From assembly GCA_030847615.1 (NCBI GenBank), contig JAUMIR010000004.1:86769001-86833000 (forward strand): DNA of 64,000 bases, in the 5' to 3' direction. Position 1 is the stretch's first letter. Every line of letters starts with the position of its first letter. The stretch comes from Gambelia wislizenii. Its lineage: Eukaryota; Chordata; Lepidosauria; Squamata; Crotaphytidae. A program made the translations under genes and the position numbers. This document shows, in pieces, positions 58,025-64,000 of the stretch. Under the pieces are notes generated by a model. It saw only the letters and a list, made by a program, of their open reading frames with translations. It did not search any database and was not told the origin of the DNA.

Positions 58025-58300
58025 GAGCCTCGCTGAGCGGGAGGGGTATTTTCCATGACTCAGTCATGGAGAACACCCCTCCCATCCAGCGAGGTTGCAT
58101 GGGGGGGGGAGAGCCTCGCTGGGCGGGAGGGGTTTTCTCCATGACTGAGTCATGGAGAACACCCCTCCCATCCAGTGAGGCTGCAGGGGGGGGGAGAGCC
58201 TCACTGGGCGGGAGGGGTATTCTCCGTGATTCAGTCACAGAGAACATCCCTCCCATCCAGCAAGGTTGCACAGGGGGAGAGAGCCTCGCTGGCTGGATGG
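58025..58300. repeat. 84-86-bp tandem array with AP-1-like hairpins
   Basis: Three full units and the start of a fourth begin gagcctcgct or a variant at 58025, 58111, 58195 and 58281. Each unit contains a palindrome in which gggaggggt faces acccctccc across ctccatgactgagtcatgga or similar. The consensus AP-1 site TGACTCA lies at 58056-58062 and TGAGTCA at 58146-58152. The third unit has a decayed version. Confidence 0.8.
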
Positions 58301-58690
58301 GAGGGCTTTCCCCCCCTCCAGCCTCTCCCCTCCAGCCCCCCCTCTCCAGCAACCAGCCACCCTCCTTTCCCAAAGCCACAATCGCAGCTTTTGGAAGGGA
58401 GGGTGCTGGCTGGAAAGCCTCCTCCCAGTGGTGACCAGGGCTTTGTAGCCCCACCCGCCACTTTCATTCCCTCCCCACACCGCCTCCCTAAAATGGTGAC
58501 TGGGGCTTTGAAGCCCCAATCGCCACGTTAGGGACGGTGGTGAGGTTGCGGGTGGGGGGGGAGGGGGGTGACCTAGCTGCGTGTCAGTGGTGACACGTGT
58601 GTCATAGGTTTGCCATCACCAGCCTAGAAGATGCCTAGAGAGACCATATTTTTTGGGATGCGGGTAAGAGAAGAGGTTGTATTGTAAACC

Positions 58691-60057
58691 CAGTAACCTT
58701 AGGGAGCTTCTTTACATCTTGATCTTAGAGGGAGGATAGATGGCTGCCTGTCTAGGACATTTTGTGGCTCAGGAGCATGAGGAGTCCTCAGTATCCCAGG
58801 AGACTTGATATACGGTACTCTCAGCTGTGTCTGTTTCTATTGGTTGAAGGGACATGTGCGAACTTTCTTTGCATTTACTTTCTGTCTCACATGTTATTAT
58901 CTGTGTGTCACCAACGAAGCTATACTTTTGTAGCATCAATGGCTTTGTTTTACTTCATCAAATCTCATTTAGTTGGGACCTGAGTAGATGAGGTCCTTCA
59001 GGCTATTACAGGCTTTCTTCAGCCTCCACTTTAAGTGTTGTGAAGTACAGTGCCTAACTATAGTCTTAGCACAAGGTTACTTTTATCCATCTGGAATAAT
59101 GCTCCCCATCACATAAATGTCCAGGTTAAAAAGTCTGCTAAAGCTGAATTATTTGGCAAGAAGATATACCGGTATAGAGTCTCTGATTTTGTTTAAATAT
59201 TTGCAAACAAAGATTATATGAGAAGTTCTAATACTGTATTTTAAGAAGCCTTTAAATGGTGTTCTGGCTCTTTCTTTGTATATTTGCCTGTTTTGATTGC
59301 AGTTCACATTTAACAGAGAACAGTTCATCTTCCCTTAGATTTTGAGAAAATTGAGCTCAACTTGGTGATTGTTTGCTGAAAGAAAGACTCTTCTGGAGCA
59401 TTCTGGGTTTTTTCTATAATACAAACCTTTTAATGGGCTGAGGCATACTTGTCTGTGAAAATGGTACAGCTACTGCAGACAGAATTACCTCTTTCTCTGC
59501 TGTAGATTTTTTTTTAAAGAACCCTGTTCATCACAGTGATACTTTCATCTTATAATAGAGCAGTAAGCCACGGCAGGGTGTGCATTACTCATTTTCTGCA
59601 TGCCTCAGGTACCTTCAACTGCCTGGGAGCATTTCTGGCAGCTTCCTAATTTGCACCCTGGCATGGATTGGTGCAATTACTTTGGCTTGTTAATTTTATA
59701 TTCATTTGTTCCTCATAGTCTTTTAATAATCATATCTGCTCTTGGAAGAGCAGAACAACATAGGGAAATGTGCAGTGAAAAATACTTGCCAAATATTTGA
59801 ACTATCTTCATTGCTAAAGGGTGTGTGCAGAAATACACTGGGTAGCTGCAGAAAGAAGCCTGTTGAATTCTATACAGATATACAGTTCTCTGGCCAATAT
59901 CAAGATGGGGAAACTAGCTCTGACAGCTCACCAGATGAGGAATCTGTGCTCTGTGCTGACTGGCTGGAGTTTTCAACATGGCAAACTGTCTTTCTGTTGC
60001 TGGAATATTTCTCCATTATGTCCCAGTAACGTGATTTTCTGATGTACTTTCTTCCAG
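58691..60057 (+). other. Intron upstream of the PTPRF exon
   Basis: No mobile element or further exon is recognised. It ends in the acceptor tract ttttctgatgtactttcttccag. The frames just upstream of the exon (59742-60042) are chance frames. Confidence 0.5.
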
Positions 60058-60246
60058 AGAACCAGATCCCCTCTGGCTTTCCAACCATAGATATGGGCCC
60101 ACAGCTTAAGGTAGTAGAAAAGGCCCGCACTGCTACAATGCTCTGTGCTGCCAGCGGCAACCCTGACCCTGAAATCTCCTGGTTCAAAGACTTCCTTCCT
60201 GTGGACACAGCTGCTAGCAATGGGAGAATCAAACAGCTACGTTCAG
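60058..60246 (+). CDS. PTPRF exon, start of Ig-like domain 2
   Basis: This 189-bp internal exon encodes the N-terminal part of the second Ig domain of a LAR-type receptor protein tyrosine phosphatase. These are single-pass neuronal and epithelial membrane receptors whose Ig domains bind heparan sulfate and synaptic partners, with two intracellular phosphatase domains. The acceptor cttccag ends at 60057 and the donor gtaaag starts at 60247. Both splice sites are phase 1 (the exon begins with codon positions 2-3), so the exon is symmetric. Visible features: the [20 protein letters not shown] start, the Ig cysteine in [19 protein letters not shown], the core tryptophan in [11 protein letters not shown], and [10 protein letters not shown] at the end. 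KARTA and EISWF point to PTPRF; PTPRD and PTPRS usually have RTRTA and EITWF. The ATG at 60042 lies in the acceptor tract and is not a start. I see no damage to the frame. The partner exons were not found. Confidence 0.88.
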
Positions 60247-62028
60247 GTAAAGGGCTTCTAAATTTTTTTTGACTGCTCAGACTTTCTCTACTCTGTAAGA
60301 TACCGCTTCAACTCTTGTGGGTTTTCTGCTTCCGTGACACTGGAACACATGTTGCTAGTTGCACTACTTAGAAAAAACAGGTTGAAGAAAAGCAAGGTTA
60401 TGATTCATGAATAAAGAGTTTACTCTGTTGGTTCAAGGACAAAGTTAATTAATTAATTAATTAAGCCCTTTCAGTTTGGAAAACATTCTCAGTTTATTTT
60501 TAACCAGATTTTGGAATAAAATACCAAACACCTATCAGATAAGCTTCCAGGGTACATTGACACCAACTTGCCACTTCTGAAATTGAAATGTTCAGTTTCA
60601 TGTGTTGTCCCCCCAGCCTGCCACCTCTGCAAGTGATGGTACATTGGGCTTGATAACCTGTTGGACATGAATCATGGAAAACAAAGTTGAAATCCTATTG
60701 AAATATCATATTCATGGGTTGAAGTTATTTCAAGAATCAGTAATGTCAGAATTGTATAGCACTTAGCACATTAAAATACAGAGTATATAAATCATTAATA
60801 ATTTAAATATATTAGTCTGGCTTCTTATTACTCAAAGGGGAATTAAACATTTCAAGGGTTCCATTATGTTCACCCTTAGTAATAAAAAGCTTCTTGATGT
60901 AAAACTTCTGTTTGTGCAAGGTTCTACAGGGTCCTGCTGTGAGTGATTGATATTTTGACTAGAGTACTGTATATGTCTCATTCAAGGGAGCATATATACA
61001 CATAAACCAGCCTGCAGCTACAACTAGCACCCAAAACCACTACTTCATAGGCAAGCAATGTAAAGCACATGTGGGTAGTAGTCTGGATCTTAGACTGGTA
61101 TGCAGCAGACTACCTGAGCTTATAATTAGCCCCATACTGACACCTGTTAGACCTCAGACTTGCCCTTAGCTCTTTCCATATAGAGCACTGAAGGCTAATT
61201 ACACGGTTACATTTACAGTTTATGTAATTTCACAGTGACCTTTAGCTTAATCTCGAGATGCTTACATTGACAGAAAATATCACCCTTGTTAATTTGATGT
61301 GAAAGGCACTATGCATGCGGCACTAGGGAAGTGCATCCATGGAAGCTTGTTCTCCATACTTACTAAATCAGCATCTGCATCTAGGAGGTTTGCAGGTGAT
61401 CAGGGCAAGCCTTAGGCAAATGCTGGGTTCTCAACAACATTCACATCATATGCACTTGGCTGCCGCTGAGCAAGCTTGGGGGTGAGCCTGAGTTGAAAAA
61501 CAAAAAGTGTTCAGCGATATCATCATGGCCAAAGTTTATGTTAATCTGTTTTCCCCTCATTGTAAGCAGTGTCTCAAATCTCTGTCATAGAGCTCTGTGG
61601 TTGAATATATGTGAGTTTCTACAGTTAAATTCAATGCATAAGAAATCTACTGCAGGCATGAGAAATAACTGATTAGACTATGCAGTAAGTGAAGTTTTTA
61701 TAGACTTCAATATATACTATATACTATGCTCAGAGATGCAAAGTTATTATTTGTAGAGATGGTGAAGAATTCAAAGCAAATTTAATATAAACATCTGAAC
61801 CTAACCACTTTTAATGATGAACTAAGTCTCATTAGTTTCAAAGAAAGTAACTTTCAGACACACATGAATCTAATATATCTTTTCTTATCAAAAATGAAGT
61901 CTGGACTGCATAAGGCTCATGATATCTGCACAAAGCAGGCAACATTGCTACTGCTGAGCTGCGTTAGACTTTGGCCTTTCCGGACCGCTTTTGTTTGTTT
62001 ATTTCTATAAATAGTCCCAGGGATATGA

Positions 62029-62072
<44 letters not shown>

Positions 62073-63859
62073 GCTAGCTTCCCTAAAACTCAAGCCATCT
62101 CTAGAATAGATGTAGTTCTTTCTTTAGCTTGTAGAATCAACAATATTTACACTGCTGTATTAAGTGGGAGTGTCATGGGCACCTGGTGGATAGGGCCTGT
62201 GACACCACTGAAAAGTGATTCAGTTCTCCTGCCTCCAGTTACTTTTATGTGGTATTTTATAAATCCAGCTGTTTATTCCATTAGAGGGGAAAATCTTTTT
62301 GGAGGCCAAGCACCTTTGCACCATACCGCTCAAGATCTAGAGAACTCATGTAGGTCTTTAACATGGAACAAGTAGCAGTATTTGCAAAGTCTTTGCCCCT
62401 CATAAAATGTTATGAACTTTCTTCATTAAAATAGAAAGGGAAATAGAAGTTTTGTTCCCTTCCTGTGCAGCATTAACAACACACCCATCCTGTTGAAGCC
62501 TTTATTGTTGTAAAGAAAATTAACAAATATATAGGTTACTTTATAATGGCAACCTTTCCTAATCTCAAATGTGAACAGGATATTGAACAACTACTACTGT
62601 ACTGTGTTTAGGGGGAAATTCAGGTTTTAAATATGTTAATAAGGTTTTAGTTGTACTTCTTGCACTTATTTTTATGAAATATATTGCTCATAGTGTTAAG
62701 AAAACTATTGTGATTCCCATCTCTTCCTGTGTAGTCCTGTACGGATTTTACAGGGCTGGACAGGACAATTTGTAAACGACTCCAGCTGCAGCTGCTTCCC
62801 AAAATAAAATTGTTACAAATGTTTTATCATAAAATACTAAACTACCTTCAGACAAGTCAGTATAAGAACAGGAGGTTGATTTAACTGGATAAGGTTTATT
62901 TCAGGCTGTACATATGCAACTTAAATTTGGTTAAAAATGAGTGAGATTAAATAGTTGGGACCTTAAAAAGCATGCGTGTCTGACACTGTGTAAAAGTTTT
63001 ATCTCCATTGTGTATGACATTAGTTTCAAAATACAACTCAACTGTGGTAGGATTATGTTAGGTGCATGGTGTTCCACTCTGTATTCCACTTTATTGCCTG
63101 TTCTCCATGCCAAGGAAAAATAGCTAGGAAGAGTGAGCTGTAAGAGTTTTGGCAACATTGTCCTTCTGTTCTCATTTGATTGGTGTTGTAAAGCTTTAGT
63201 GTTGTTAATTGTTTTTATTTCTGTGATGCCTCTCTCCCACTTAGTGTTCAAGCTACTATTCATAAAATAATGCTGTCAAATGCAATAAAAACTTATTAAA
63301 GTTTAACTGATGGAGACTATTGTGGAGGAAGATGTGGCATTGTCTACATCAATGTAATGATGTTAACCAACCTCCAAGATATGGAGGAGACAGTTACACT
63401 CAGTTGAAAAGTTAATGTCTAAATGAGAGTAAGTAGACTTACTGAAGTTAAAACAAGATAAGTGGGAAATTAGACCATATATTTGATTAAAACAAGAAAA
63501 GTGGGATTGAGACTATTTATTGGATTAAAAGACCGGAAATTTTTTTACCATTATAAATTGAGATACAAATTAGACTTTTCCCAGTATGTGCAGCCCCCTT
63601 CACTTCTCCCTTTTTTGCAATCTGAAAAACAAACCAGGAAATCTTCCCTTTTCATCTGGAAAAACAGGAATCTATGGCTAACATCTTACAAGCAAGCTGG
63701 GTTATTAAATCAAGGTTAGGACAAAACAGGAAACTATGGTTAAGTACTGATTATGTTTTAGTTCATTTCCTGGATTGCCACAGTAGAAAAGGCCCACTTC
63801 CACATCTTCCCACAGTGTATTGCCCCCATTGGGAAGACACAGAGGAGGATCACTCCAGC
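60247..63859 (+). other. Intron downstream of the PTPRF exon
   Basis: Begins with donor gtaaag. No following exon is seen. It holds a short (TTAA)n at about 60447-60465 and a (GAAA)n repeat (separate entry). This intron lies at the position in Ig2 where LAR-family genes can carry a very small alternative exon (meA); I could not identify one. Confidence 0.55.
62027..62072. repeat. (GAAA)n microsatellite
   Basis: About eleven uninterrupted GAAA units. Confidence 0.97.
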
Positions 63860-64000
63860 AGACCTTAGGCAAATGTGTATAGGGAGAGGGACTTCTCCTA
63901 CTTGTTGAGGTCCCAAGCCATTTAGAGCCTTCACTGTCATCAGGAGCACCTTCAATTCAAACTAGAAACAGATTAGTAGCCAGTGAAGTTCTTTTAAAAC
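63860..64000 (+). mobile_element. L2-like LINE 3' UTR, continues past the window
   Basis: Reads gaggtcccaagccatttaga, gccttcactgtcatcaggag, caccttcaattcaaactaga and gccagtgaagttcttttaaa, in the order seen in squamate L2/CR1-type 3' UTRs. The window ends inside it. Confidence 0.7.

Larger units (their letters stand above)
56675..58621. mobile_element. hAT DNA transposon, nonautonomous, 1.95 kb
   Basis: The left end cagtgatgggcaacctttt and the right end, whose complement reads tggtgatggcaaacctatg, are hAT-type terminal repeats; inside both lies a tgtgtca motif. An exact 8-bp duplication, gcctagaa, stands at 56667-56674 and 58622-58629. The interior holds two LINE tails (56849-56950 minus, 57318-57395 plus), repeated GC-rich segments around 57215-57310 and 57855-57975, and the hairpin array at 58025-58300. 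No transposase frame is recognisable; the long GC-rich frames are compositional. Confidence 0.85.
56519..58690 (+). mobile_element. Tigger-like DNA element interrupted by hAT
   Basis: The left part (56519-56674) reads acggtatgacccccatatcc, cagaggatatgttcctggac and gtgaaccctattaaaatgaa. After the hAT element it resumes at 58622 with gcctagaagatgcctagaga and accatattttttggga. Without the insertion and one 8-bp duplication the two halves join smoothly. The type is inferred from its general resemblance to the other Tigger-like pieces here. Confidence 0.45.

Noticed and set aside
57859..58531. GC-rich open frames up to 191 codons
   Set aside because: They lie inside the hAT element's GC-rich tandem array and overlap on both strands; they are compositional.
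59742..60042. Open frames just before the PTPRF exon as a possible upstream coding extension
   Set aside because: A clear acceptor tract ends at 60057, similarity to LAR-type proteins begins exactly there, and the upstream peptide has no Ig features.
60058..60246. Assignment of the exon to PTPRD or PTPRS
   Set aside because: The residues KARTA and EISWF fit PTPRF; the paralogs usually have RTRTA and EITWF. Not completely excluded without alignment.
60247..64000. A meA-type mini-exon in the downstream intron
   Set aside because: No short AG-to-GT segment encoding a recognisable ESIG- or ETFES-like peptide could be found by eye.

Overview
This is vertebrate nuclear DNA, almost certainly from a squamate reptile (lizard or snake). 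The evidence is a tRNA-derived Sauria-type SINE with a BovB-type tail, a 5S rRNA-derived SINE with the same type of tail, a near full-length RTE-BovB LINE, CR1, L2-like and L1 LINE fragments, and abundant DNA transposons. No bacterial-style genes, operons or RNA genes are present. Nearly all longer open reading frames are chance frames or decayed transposon proteins.

The one host-gene feature I can support is a single exon at 60058-60246 (+). It encodes the first part of the second Ig domain of a LAR-type receptor protein tyrosine phosphatase, and its residues fit PTPRF (LAR) better than PTPRD or PTPRS. The rest of the window is therefore probably PTPRF intron: a long upstream intron (at least tens of kb if no exon was missed) and the start of the next one. 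I did not find the exons before or after it.

Layout. 0-7 kb: LINE tails, an L1 3' end, a Tigger-like element, and a 1.85-kb element whose ends read CCGTATATTC and which carries GC-rich hairpin arrays. 7-12.5 kb: mostly unique sequence. 12.6-14.4 kb: a three-level nest (L2-like, then CR1, then a second LINE family). 16.1-20.95 kb: a BovB LINE on the minus strand split by three younger DNA elements. 22-29 kb: L2-like tail, a second CCGTATATTC element, nested SINEs and CR1 coding remnants. 31.8-33.3 kb: a hAT MITE, a Sauria SINE, a half MITE and a 329-bp near-perfect palindrome. 36.8-38.15 kb: a 1,367-bp mariner with readable DD34D spacing. 39.2-40.4 kb: a truncated LINE flanked by a 113-bp target duplication. 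44.3-51.7 kb: two more copies of that LINE family and a third copy of a nonautonomous DNA family. 54.7-55.2 kb: a probable solo LTR. 56.5-58.7 kb: a 1.95-kb hAT element with an exact 8-bp target duplication and an internal hairpin array carrying AP-1-like sites. 58.7-64 kb: the exon and flanking intron.

Nothing here acts as a pathway or gene system. I saw no convincing new biological system. The observations most worth checking are the 329-bp palindrome, the 113-bp target duplication, the two repeated DNA-element families and the AP-1 hairpin array. Clade names for repeats come from recognising sequence patterns and have not been checked against a repeat library.
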